Of a stretch of 64,000 bases of DNA, positions 44,680 to 51,608 are shown piece by piece (the first letter of the stretch is position 1; each line of letters begins with the position of its first letter). Position numbers and translations under genes: made by a program. A model generated the notes under the pieces. It ran no database searches. It worked only from the letters and a program-made list of their open reading frames with translations, and was not told the DNA's origin. The stretch covers positions 124,001 to 188,000 of the forward strand of contig CAWHMD010000009.1 of the NCBI GenBank assembly GCA_963830385.1, in the 5' to 3' direction. This DNA comes from Bog-532 sp963830385 (lineage in GTDB: Bacteria; Actinomycetota; Actinomycetes; Streptosporangiales; Streptosporangiaceae).

Positions 44680-45663
44680 TCACACCACCCGGGCTGGCCT
44701 CCGGCTGGCAGCACACGATGGCCCGCAACTACCCACGCTTCCCGCCCAGCCGCGTCGGCGCAGCACCGCCGCGACCTGGGCGGCCACCTCACAAGGCCGC
44801 CCAGTAACATCGGCCCACCCGTAGCGCAGGGTGATGATCCCGTCGGCCGCCCCCGCGTTGTCCCGCCGGAAGTCCCGCCAGCGCTCACCCGGCGGGTGCG
44901 CCACCAGCCCGTCCAGCTCCACCCCGACCTCGTACGCGGCGTACAGGTCATCCAGGTAACACACCCGCCCCGACCGCACCACGCGCACCTGACGCTGAGC
45001 CCGTGGCAGCCCGTGCGGCCGCTCCACCTCCCGCACGTACCGGAACTCCAGGTTCGACCGCACCCCCTGCTCCACGTCCTCCAGCGCATCGAGCATCGCC
45101 TTCCGCCAACGCAATGCACCGCGCTGACTTATCGCATCGTGGAGCCGTTCGGCGTTCGTCAGTCTTTTTCCAACGGCGCGGCACATCCAGCCAAAAGCCT
45201 CGTCAGCGGAATTTGCGGCGTCGACTAGGTCCAGAACCGTCGCTTCGATTCGTGTGCGTGGCGGCAACAGGTTTGGCTGCTGCCAAGCCACAGCGTGCTC
45301 CGTTCGATGGACAACAATGCCGCGGAGACGTCGCGGGTTCTTATCGCGTGGCACAGTTACGTGAATAGGCGGATCGGGCTGACCGAAGCGATCGGCCAGA
45401 CCGTAGAGCTCGGCAGCGGTCTGGTGACTCAGCATTGCCCCTGGCCCGGCTCTCACCAGGGCCGACCATCGCAGGGCGGCAGGGCTGGGTGGGCCTGTGA
45501 ATGACGCGTACACACCCCGTTGGAGCCGCTGCCACCTCGACGTTCTCAGCAGCGTGCTGATCGAAGCCGGACGGAGCCCGTGGGAAATAGCCTGACCGCG
45601 CCCAATGATGCCGCACTGCAGTTCGATCAAGGCGACGCATCCATCCGGAATTTCGATGACCAT
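44680..45663 (-). CDS. AbiEi-like N-terminal domain protein with DUF559-type nuclease-like C-terminus (paralogue 2)
   Basis: A 327-residue paralogue of 23453-24421 with the same order of parts. The winged-helix part is IIGRGQAISHGL, SRWQRLQRGVYASF and AMLSHQTAAELYGL. The middle part is HVTVPRDKNPRRLRGIVVHR. The C-terminal part has VELDGLVAHPPGERWRDFRR, DGIITLRYGWADVTG and EVAAQVAAVLRRRGW. No toxin partner is adjacent. The 5' half has more A/T-ending codons than its 3' half. The upstream region carries a motif shared with paralogue 1 and a large inverted repeat. Function unknown; a nuclease-regulator or defence role is inference. Confidence 0.72.
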   Translation of the reverse strand: MVIEIPDGCVALIELQCGIIGRGQAISHGLRPASISTLLRTSRWQRLQRGVYASFTGPPSPAALRWSALVRAGPGAMLSHQTAAELYGLADRFGQPDPPIHVTVPRDKNPRRLRGIVVHRTEHAVAWQQPNLLPPRTRIEATVLDLVDAANSADEAFGWMCRAVGKRLTNAERLHDAISQRGALRWRKAMLDALEDVEQGVRSNLEFRYVREVERPHGLPRAQRQVRVVRSGRVCYLDDLYAAYEVGVELDGLVAHPPGERWRDFRRDNAGAADGIITLRYGWADVTGRPCEVAAQVAAVLRRRGWAGSVGSCGPSCAASRRPARVV

Positions 45664-45713
45664 ACATCGATCATCGGCTCCCCATCGACCGCCGCCAACG
45701 CCAATTTCTCCGC

Positions 45714-45746
45714 TGTGGATAAAACCGTCACTTGTGGAAAACCGCA
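45714..45746 (-). promoter_or_regulatory. DnaA-box-like and shared 14-bp motif upstream of AbiEi/DUF559 paralogue 2
   Basis: On the minus strand, TGCGGTTTTCCACA (45746-45733) is identical to the motif upstream of paralogue 1. It is followed after three bases by TGACGGTTTTATCCACA, which ends in a perfect TTATCCACA (45722-45714). The two form an imperfect direct repeat of CGGTTTT-CCACA. Confidence 0.5.
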
Positions 45747-45755
45747 GCAGCTCAG

Positions 45756-45802
45756 GGTTGGGAACACTTTTCTACAAATACTGTTCAAAAGTGTTCCCAA
45801 CC
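45756..45802. promoter_or_regulatory. 16-bp perfect inverted repeat, candidate AbiEi operator
   Basis: Arms GGTTGGGAACACTTTT (45756-45771) and AAAAGTGTTCCCAACC (45787-45802) with a 15-base A/T-rich spacer. It lies 93-139 bases upstream of paralogue 2 and about 100 bases past the MFS stop. Known AbiEi antitoxins repress their own promoter by binding inverted repeats, which suggests an operator. No T-run follows, so a terminator for the MFS gene is less likely. Confidence 0.55.
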
Positions 45803-45901
45803 TAGCGGTTCGCACGAAGTGGTGGGACTCAGGTGGCACGTGGGGCACGTGGGGCTCGAGGGGCGCCACGGCGCCGGCGCCCGCAGCCGTGCGACGTCGC
45901 C

Positions 45902-47407
45902 CTACCCCGGAGCCCCAGCCCGCGCCCGGCGCACCACAGACGTGAGAGGCAGCGACGCCACCACCCCCACGGCCAGCACCGCCGCGACGCAGTACATCGT
46001 CACGGCCAGGGCATGGCCAGAGGCAGAGGCGTCACCCCCGGCACGCCCCGCCAGCGTAAGGAACACGCTGCCAAAAACGGCCACCCCAACCGCCTGCCCG
46101 AGCTGCAAGGTGGTGGTGAGCAGCCCACTCGCGTCGGCCGCCGCAGCCACCGGCACGTGCATCAGCGAGTGGGTGACCAGCGGGCTGAACCCGAGCGCCA
46201 GCCCGCCCCCGAGCACCACCAGGATGACCTGGAAAGCCACGCCGCCAGAAGTCCCGCCGGCCAGGTCCCGCCCGAGCAGGACGTACATGGCGGCCGCGGC
46301 CGTGCAGGCGACCGGGGTCAGCCAGTGGTGCAGCCGCAACGGCAGCCGGCTCCAGAAGAAACCGCACACCCCGAACACCACCGCGCAGGGCGCGAACGTC
46401 AGCCCGGCCCGCAGCGCGCTGTCACCCAGGCCGGTCTGCAGCACCAGCGCCAGCGCGAACAAGAACCCGCCGTAGGTCATCATCAGCAGCAGCATCGAGG
46501 CCAGCCCCGAGCCGAGGCCGGGCGCGGCCAGCACCCGCAGGTTCAGCAGCGGGTGCCCGCCCCGGTCGGCGATCCGCCGTTCCACCAGGACGAAGACCAC
46601 CGCCAGCACCAGGCCGGCCCCGATGCAGGCCAGCACCCACGCCGGCCAGTGCTCCTGGTGCCCGAGGGTCAGCGGCAGCACGATGGCGAACACCGCCGGC
46701 ACCGCGATGGCCAGCCCCACCAGATCGACCCGCCCCCGCCCAGCGGCCGGCCCGGCGCCCGGCCCGGCCACCGCCACCGCCACCGCCACGTCACGCGGCA
46801 CGAACCGGGGCGCCAGCGCCAGCACGGCCAGCCCGACCGGCACGTTGACCAGGAACACCGGCCGCCACTGGCTGCCGAACAGGTTCGCGGTGACCAGCAC
46901 GCCGCCGATGACCTGGCCGGCCACGAAGCCGGAGGCCAATACGGCCGAGTAGGCGCTCAGCGCCCGCGCCCGGGCCGGCCCCTCGAACCGTGCCTGGATC
47001 GTGCTCATGATTTGCGGCATAGTCGCGGCCGCGCCGGCCCCCTGCACGAACCGGGCCGCGATCAGCACCATGATCGAAGGCGCGAACCCGCAGACCGCCG
47101 AGGCCAGCGTGAACACCGCCACCCCGGCCATGAACAGGTTCCGGCGCCCGCGCAGGTCACCGAGCCGGGCCCCGGTGATCAGCAGCATCGCGTAGCTGAC
47201 CGTGTAGCCGGACACGACCAGCTGCAGCTCGGCTCCGGACGCGTGCAGGCTGCGGCCGATGGTGGGCATGGCGACGTTGACGATCGTGACGTCCAGCAGC
47301 GCCATGAACTGCCCGGCCAGCAGCACGGCCAGCATGATCCAGCGTCCCCGCCCGGGGGTGCCGGCGGCCTCCGGCGCGCGCCGCCGGGCTTCGGTACTCG
47401 TAGTCAT
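45902..47407 (-). CDS. MFS exporter (DHA2-like)
   Basis: A 501-residue transporter starting MTTSTEARRRAPEAAGTPGR. The first helix leads into FMALLDVTIVNVAMPTIGRS, the DHA2-type motif. Motif A is GARLGDLRGRRNLFMAG near residue 85. About 14 hydrophobic segments follow. A much longer upstream reading runs over the divergent regulator and is rejected. The XRE-type regulator gene is divergent with about 150 bases between, so it probably controls this exporter. Substrate unknown. Confidence 0.88.
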   Translation of the reverse strand: MTTSTEARRRAPEAAGTPGRGRWIMLAVLLAGQFMALLDVTIVNVAMPTIGRSLHASGAELQLVVSGYTVSYAMLLITGARLGDLRGRRNLFMAGVAVFTLASAVCGFAPSIMVLIAARFVQGAGAAATMPQIMSTIQARFEGPARARALSAYSAVLASGFVAGQVIGGVLVTANLFGSQWRPVFLVNVPVGLAVLALAPRFVPRDVAVAVAVAGPGAGPAAGRGRVDLVGLAIAVPAVFAIVLPLTLGHQEHWPAWVLACIGAGLVLAVVFVLVERRIADRGGHPLLNLRVLAAPGLGSGLASMLLLMMTYGGFLFALALVLQTGLGDSALRAGLTFAPCAVVFGVCGFFWSRLPLRLHHWLTPVACTAAAAMYVLLGRDLAGGTSGGVAFQVILVVLGGGLALGFSPLVTHSLMHVPVAAAADASGLLTTTLQLGQAVGVAVFGSVFLTLAGRAGGDASASGHALAVTMYCVAAVLAVGVVASLPLTSVVRRARAGAPG

Positions 47408-47471
47408 GAGACCAGCCTGGGCGCGGGCCCGTGAAACAGGTGAGAGCCTGCTGATGCTGGTGTTGCCAGTA

Positions 47472-47505
47472 CCCGGCTGAGGCCCGCGCCCGGCTGAGGC
47501 CCGCG
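47472..47505. repeat. 17-bp direct repeat in the divergent MFS/XRE promoter region
   Basis: CCCGGCTGAGGCCCGCG at 47472-47488 is repeated exactly at 47489-47505. It sits between the two divergent starts and could be a regulator-binding site or a simple duplication. Confidence 0.7.
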
Positions 47506-47548
47506 CCGGCTGGCCGCCGTACGGACCCAGAATGTCGGTGCCGCCGGT

Positions 47549-47554
47549 TATTTT
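47549..47554 (+). promoter_or_regulatory. Probable -10 element of the XRE regulator
   Basis: TATTTT followed by exactly six bases and GTG 47561, in a locally A/T-rich stretch. Fits a leaderless transcript. Confidence 0.55.
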
Positions 47555-47560
47555 TAAAAC

Positions 47561-48421
47561 GTGGCCACAACACAGAGCGTGGCGCCGCCCCGGGCCGGCA
47601 CCACCCGGCGGGCCGAGCTGGCCCGGTTCCTGCGCGCCCGCCGGGAACGACTGACGCCCCAGGAGGTCGGCCTGCCACCCGGGCCGCGCCGCCGCACGCC
47701 CGGGCTGCGGCGGGAGGAGCTCGCGCTGCTCGCCGGGGTGGGCGTGACCTGGTACACGTGGCTGGAGCAGGGCCGGCCGATCAACGCCAGCGTCCAGGTG
47801 CTGGACGCGGTGGCGCGGACCCTGCGGCTGGACGAGGCCGGCCGGGAGCACCTGTACCAGCTGGCCGAGGCCACGCCGGTGCGGACGGTGGCCGGAGGCG
47901 CGGCCGAGCGCGTGGAGCTGCCTCCCGCCCTGATCGACATCCTCGACTCGTTCAACCCGAATCCGGCGATCCTGGTCAACGGCCGGTTCGACATCCTCCG
48001 GTCCAACCAGGGTCACCTCCGGGTGTTCCGGGGCTGGCACTCGATGCCCTGCATCCACCGCAACCTGCTGTGGTGCGGCATCACCGAGCCGTCGGCCCGG
48101 GAGAAGTTCCTCAACTACGACAGCGAGGTCGGCTACCTGGTGGCCCGGCTGCGCGCCAACTACGCGGCCCACGTCGGGGATCCCGACTGGGAAGAGGACA
48201 TCCGGCGGCTGAGCGAGCTGAGCCCGGAGTTCGCCGAGCTGTGGGCCCGGCACGAGGTGTGCGAGGCCGAGCAGCGGCTCCGCGTGTTCCTCGACGCCGA
48301 GGTCGGCGAGCTGCGCTTCACCATCACCGAGCTGCAGGTCTCGGCCGTGCCGGGCACCTGCTTCATCACCTACACGCCGCGGGACCTCCAGACCACAGAG
48401 CGCCTGGCCCGGATCAGTTGA
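47561..48421 (+). CDS. XRE-family regulator with MmyB-like ligand-binding domain
   Basis: A 286-residue protein. The N-terminal helix-turn-helix contains LARFLRARRERLTPQEVGLP, GLRREELALLAGVGVTWYTW and LEQGRPINASVQVLDAVART. This is the common actinobacterial MmyB-type regulator. The C-terminal domain (FNPNPAILVNGRFDILRSNQ onward) has the PAS-like fold that binds small hydrophobic ligands in relatives. It is divergent from an MFS exporter, which it probably regulates. The 3' end overlaps the convergent lipoprotein gene by eight bases. Confidence 0.9.
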   Translation: MATTQSVAPPRAGTTRRAELARFLRARRERLTPQEVGLPPGPRRRTPGLRREELALLAGVGVTWYTWLEQGRPINASVQVLDAVARTLRLDEAGREHLYQLAEATPVRTVAGGAAERVELPPALIDILDSFNPNPAILVNGRFDILRSNQGHLRVFRGWHSMPCIHRNLLWCGITEPSAREKFLNYDSEVGYLVARLRANYAAHVGDPDWEEDIRRLSELSPEFAELWARHEVCEAEQRLRVFLDAEVGELRFTITELQVSAVPGTCFITYTPRDLQTTERLARIS

Positions 48422-48920
48422 GGAAGTAGCTGCCGCCGCCCGAGGCCGGGTCGGTGACCAGCGCCACCACGCTCACGTTGCCCGCGTGGGCGAACTTCAG
48501 GGTGATGAATACGTCCTTGCCGCCCTGCATGCGCCCGGCGCCGGTGATGCGCAGCCGGAAGCTGTTCGGGTTCATCCGCACGATGGCCTGGCTGGGGATG
48601 GCGATGTCCGGCACCGTCTTCATGATCATGGTGCCGCTGCTGGTCATGCCGTCCGGGGCGAGCAGGCTGACCCGGCCGCCGACGCTGGTGGTGGCGGAGA
48701 TCAGCCGATCGGTGGTCTTGGCGTTGTTGCGGATGTCCATGTAGGCCACGGTGGTGCCGGGGGTGGTCGGCTGCGGGATGTAGGCGCTGTTGGTCACGAT
48801 CGGCCGGCTGTTCGGCGAGCTGCAGCCGGACAGCGCCAGCGCCGATACCAGCGCGCCGCAGCCCGCCAGCGCGGCCAGGGCGCGGCCGGGCCGCGACATC
48901 ATGCCAAACCCGAAACCCAT
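48414..48920 (-). CDS. PCuAC-like copper chaperone lipoprotein with altered metal site
   Basis: A 168-residue exported lipoprotein. The signal peptide ends at the lipobox LALSGC (Cys about 33). The domain shows the PCuAC order: VAYMDIRNNAKTTDRLISAT, then MIMKTVPDIAIPSQAIVRMN and FRLRITGAGRM. The histidine ligands expected in the H(M)x10Mx21HxM motif are missing, although several Met remain, so copper binding may be reduced or different. The longer reading to 49058 has no signal and is rejected. It is followed upstream by the DUF885 gene on the same strand. Confidence 0.72.
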   Translation of the reverse strand: MGFGFGMMSRPGRALAALAGCGALVSALALSGCSSPNSRPIVTNSAYIPQPTTPGTTVAYMDIRNNAKTTDRLISATTSVGGRVSLLAPDGMTSSGTMIMKTVPDIAIPSQAIVRMNPNSFRLRITGAGRMQGGKDVFITLKFAHAGNVSVVALVTDPASGGGSYFLN

Positions 48921-49008
48921 CGTCGTGGCTGCCTTTTCCGTACCTGGGTGCAACAGTGTCACCGTAGCGCTTCCGCGCGCCCACTTACGCCACCGCGGCC
49001 CGGCCATG

Positions 49009-50547
49009 TCAGCCGCGCTCGATCGCCGTCCCCAGCAGGCCCAGCGGCGGCGAGCCAAGCGACATCATCGCGGTGTGGAAGCGGTGCAGCGTGAAGCCCG
49101 TGCCCCAGTCCTTGCGGGCGCGCTCGCGGAGCTTCAGGATCTCCAGCTTGCCCCAGGTGTAGCGGCCGTAGGTCGGGTCGAAGGTGGCCCGGCTCGCCTC
49201 CGACAGCGCGGCCGGGCCGGCCAGGTGGGTGTCGGCCTCGAACCGGCGGGCCGACTCCTCGACCGTCATCCCGGCCGTGTGCACGCCGATCGCCGAGGCC
49301 AGCCGGGTGACCCGGACCAGCGCCTCGAGCCAGACCCCGATCGCGAACCGCGGGTCGTCGCCGCCGAAGCCCTCGTCCACGCACAGTTCCTCGGCGTAGT
49401 GCGCCCAGCCCTCGATGAACGAGATCGACTGCAGGTTGCGCCGCACCTCACCGTGGGCCCGGCGCAGCGCCCGGCCGTGCGAGAAGTGGCCCGGGGCGAC
49501 CTCGTGGGCGGTGATCCCGGGCAGCGTGGTCGCGCTGAACATCTCCAGCCAGTCCTCGGCTTCGGCGTCCGGCCAGGAGTCGCCCGGGGGAGTGATGTGG
49601 TACCAGGACGGGCCCTCCGGCTCGCCCGGCGCGTTCCACGACATCATCGCCACCGCCCAGCGCCGCGACTCCGGGGCCGGCCCGACCAGGCACTCGCCGT
49701 CGGAGTAGGGGACCAGGTTCTTCTCGCGGGTGAAGTCGATCGTCCGCTGGGTCCAGACCCGGGCCGCCTCGATCACGCCGGCCGCGTCCGGGTGGTCGCG
49801 GACCAGTTCCCGGGCCACGTCGAGGGCGGGCCGGCTGGGGTCGATCCGGGCGCAGTCCTCGGCCAGCCGGGCTCGCAGCCGGTCCCGCTCGGCGTCCGCC
49901 TCTTCGGCCAGCCGGCCGAGGTCCACGGTGGTCGCCTCGGCGCTGCCGAGCAGCGCGGCCAGCGCCTGGCTGCCGAGGGCGACGTCCGGGTGGCCGGTGG
50001 CCGCGGCCCGCTCGACGTGCCCGGTCAGCCGGGCGTGGGCGGCCAGCGCCGCGTCCCTGATCGCGGGCTCGGTGGTCGGCGGGATCCCGGCCGACAGCCC
50101 GCGGACCGCGTTGACCAGCGAGCCCGCGATCGGCTTGCTGAGCTGATCCAGGGCCTCGATGGCGTGCTCGGCCGCTTCCGGCCACCGCTTCAGGTGGGCG
50201 ATGCGGGCCGCGTCCCGCTGCGCCTGGGGCGCGTAGTCCCGGTCGTAGCAGGACAGGTCCATCTCGCCCAGGTGCGGCAGCGGGTTGCTGCGGTACAGCT
50301 CCAGCTGGCCGAAGACCACCGCGGCCTGGTTCTCGAACGCGGCCAGGTGCGCCTCGTCGTACGGATCCGGCTCGGCCGGGCTGGCCTGGCCCGCCGCCCG
50401 CAGCGCGGCCAGGCCGGCCCGCACTCCGGCCGGGGACAGGTCCTGCACGACTCCGTCGTACTCGTGCCGTCCGCTCTGCTCGCGGGAGCCTGCCACGTCG
50501 AGATCGCAGAGCGCGCGGACGCGGGGACCCAGATCGGTGCCATCCAT
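49009..50547 (-). CDS. DUF885 family protein (putative zinc metallopeptidase)
   Basis: A 512-residue cytosolic protein. It has the metal-site motif TAHEVAPGHFSHG (HExxxGH, about residues 348-354) and a second conserved motif FIEGWAHYAEELCVDEGF about 30 residues later, both hallmarks of DUF885. WSPNAP-type sequence before it is replaced by SWNAPGEPEGPSWYHITPPG. Members resemble M32-like peptidases, but most have no assigned substrate. There is no signal peptide. It lies between two lipoprotein genes on the same strand. Confidence 0.87.
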   Translation of the reverse strand: MDGTDLGPRVRALCDLDVAGSREQSGRHEYDGVVQDLSPAGVRAGLAALRAAGQASPAEPDPYDEAHLAAFENQAAVVFGQLELYRSNPLPHLGEMDLSCYDRDYAPQAQRDAARIAHLKRWPEAAEHAIEALDQLSKPIAGSLVNAVRGLSAGIPPTTEPAIRDAALAAHARLTGHVERAAATGHPDVALGSQALAALLGSAEATTVDLGRLAEEADAERDRLRARLAEDCARIDPSRPALDVARELVRDHPDAAGVIEAARVWTQRTIDFTREKNLVPYSDGECLVGPAPESRRWAVAMMSWNAPGEPEGPSWYHITPPGDSWPDAEAEDWLEMFSATTLPGITAHEVAPGHFSHGRALRRAHGEVRRNLQSISFIEGWAHYAEELCVDEGFGGDDPRFAIGVWLEALVRVTRLASAIGVHTAGMTVEESARRFEADTHLAGPAALSEASRATFDPTYGRYTWGKLEILKLRERARKDWGTGFTLHRFHTAMMSLGSPPLGLLGTAIERG

Positions 50548-50595
50548 GTCCCCAGACGTTACCGGCCCGGGGCCCGGCTCCGGCCCGGGGGCCAG

Positions 50596-51333
50596 CTAAG
50601 GCAGCTGGCCCTGAACCGCGGCGCCGGTCCGGACCGGGTCGATCGTCATCGTCACGACCTTGGCCGACGAGCAGGTTTGGAACGAGTGGCTGACGTAGGC
50701 CGCCGCCGTGTTGCCCGGCGGGTAGATCTTCAGCCAGTTGGCGTTGGTCATGTGGCAGGACGAGGCCGGATAGTTGCCGGCGTCGGCGATCTGCAGCCAG
50801 GCGTGCGCGGTCGCGTGCGCGGCCAGCGTCACCGTGACCTTGGCGGAGTTGCCGCTGCGCTGGGCGGGCGCGCCGATCTGGCTGCCGTTCTGCCCGGTCA
50901 CGAACGAGACGCCCGGGAAGCCGAACATCGAGCAGGCGGTGCCGGACGTGTTGATGAACTGGATGGGAACGTAGGTGCTGCCGGCCGCGCCGCCGCCCAT
51001 GTTGGACACGAGGCTGACCGACAGGTTCGCGGTCGCGCAGGTGGCCAGGCCGGTCGCCGGGGTCTTGGACGCCGGAGCGACCGGTGCGGCCGGGGAGCTG
51101 GCCGCCGGCGAGCCGGATCCCGCGCCCGCGCTCGCGCTCGTGCTGCCGGCCTGGCTGGACGGCGCCGCCGACGATGCGGACGTGCCGCTTCCCGAAGTAG
51201 ACCCGCAGCCGGCCGCCAGCGCCGCCGCGGCCATCAGCGTGACGCCGCCCCGCCCCGCCCGCAGCGTCCCGCCACCCCGCCCCGCCCGCAGCGTCCCGCC
51301 ACCCCGCCCCGCCCGGAAGCGATTTGCAATCAT
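50596..51333 (-). CDS. DUF4232 lipoprotein with repeat-expanded signal peptide
   Basis: A 245-residue lipoprotein. Residues 7-33 are three copies of a nine-residue unit RAGRGGGTL that extend the basic start of the signal peptide. The hydrophobic core and lipobox MAAAALAAGC follow. A Ser/Ala/Gly/Pro-rich spacer leads to a C-terminal DUF4232 domain (LATCATANLSVSLVSNMGGG, IQFINTSGTACSMFGFPGVS, GAPAQRSGNSAKVTVTLAAH). ATG 51333 follows GAAGGG; a longer reading exists but is not preferred. Function of the domain is unknown; it is common on actinobacterial surfaces. Confidence 0.82.
   Translation of the reverse strand: MIANRFRAGRGGGTLRAGRGGGTLRAGRGGVTLMAAAALAAGCGSTSGSGTSASSAAPSSQAGSTSASAGAGSGSPAASSPAAPVAPASKTPATGLATCATANLSVSLVSNMGGGAAGSTYVPIQFINTSGTACSMFGFPGVSFVTGQNGSQIGAPAQRSGNSAKVTVTLAAHATAHAWLQIADAGNYPASSCHMTNANWLKIYPPGNTAAAYVSHSFQTCSSAKVVTMTIDPVRTGAAVQGQLP
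51235..51315. repeat. 27-bp tandem repeat (three copies) in a signal peptide
   Basis: Three 27-bp units at 51289-51315, 51262-51288 and 51235-51261 encode RAGRGGGTL, RAGRGGGTL and RAGRGGVTL. The first two are nearly identical; the third has changes at its end where it joins the signal-peptide core. Confidence 0.88.
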
Positions 51334-51608
51334 TTCTATACCCTTCGTATTGGCCCTGGCTGCTCGGCGCAGGCCGGGGACCGTCCGCAGGTCCAGTAAG
51401 CCGTGACTCAATGTAGCGTTCAGCGCCTGGTTTCTTTACTAAGCGTGAGAGCGCGTGTCCCGTGCGTCTCAGGCATCCCTCCAAGGCATCCCAAGGCATC
51501 CCCCGTTCCCGTTGTTTCAGACGCCGGGAAAGGGCCTCAGGTTGGAACGGACAGCCGGCCGGGAATGCCGTACTAGCAGAAAACGACCCAGAGGGGGCGC
51601 AGAACCCA

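Noticed and set aside
47408..48253. N-terminal extension of the MFS exporter on the minus strand
   Set aside because: It lies opposite the XRE regulator gene and has no membrane or family features; the MFS protein begins MTTSTEA at 47407.
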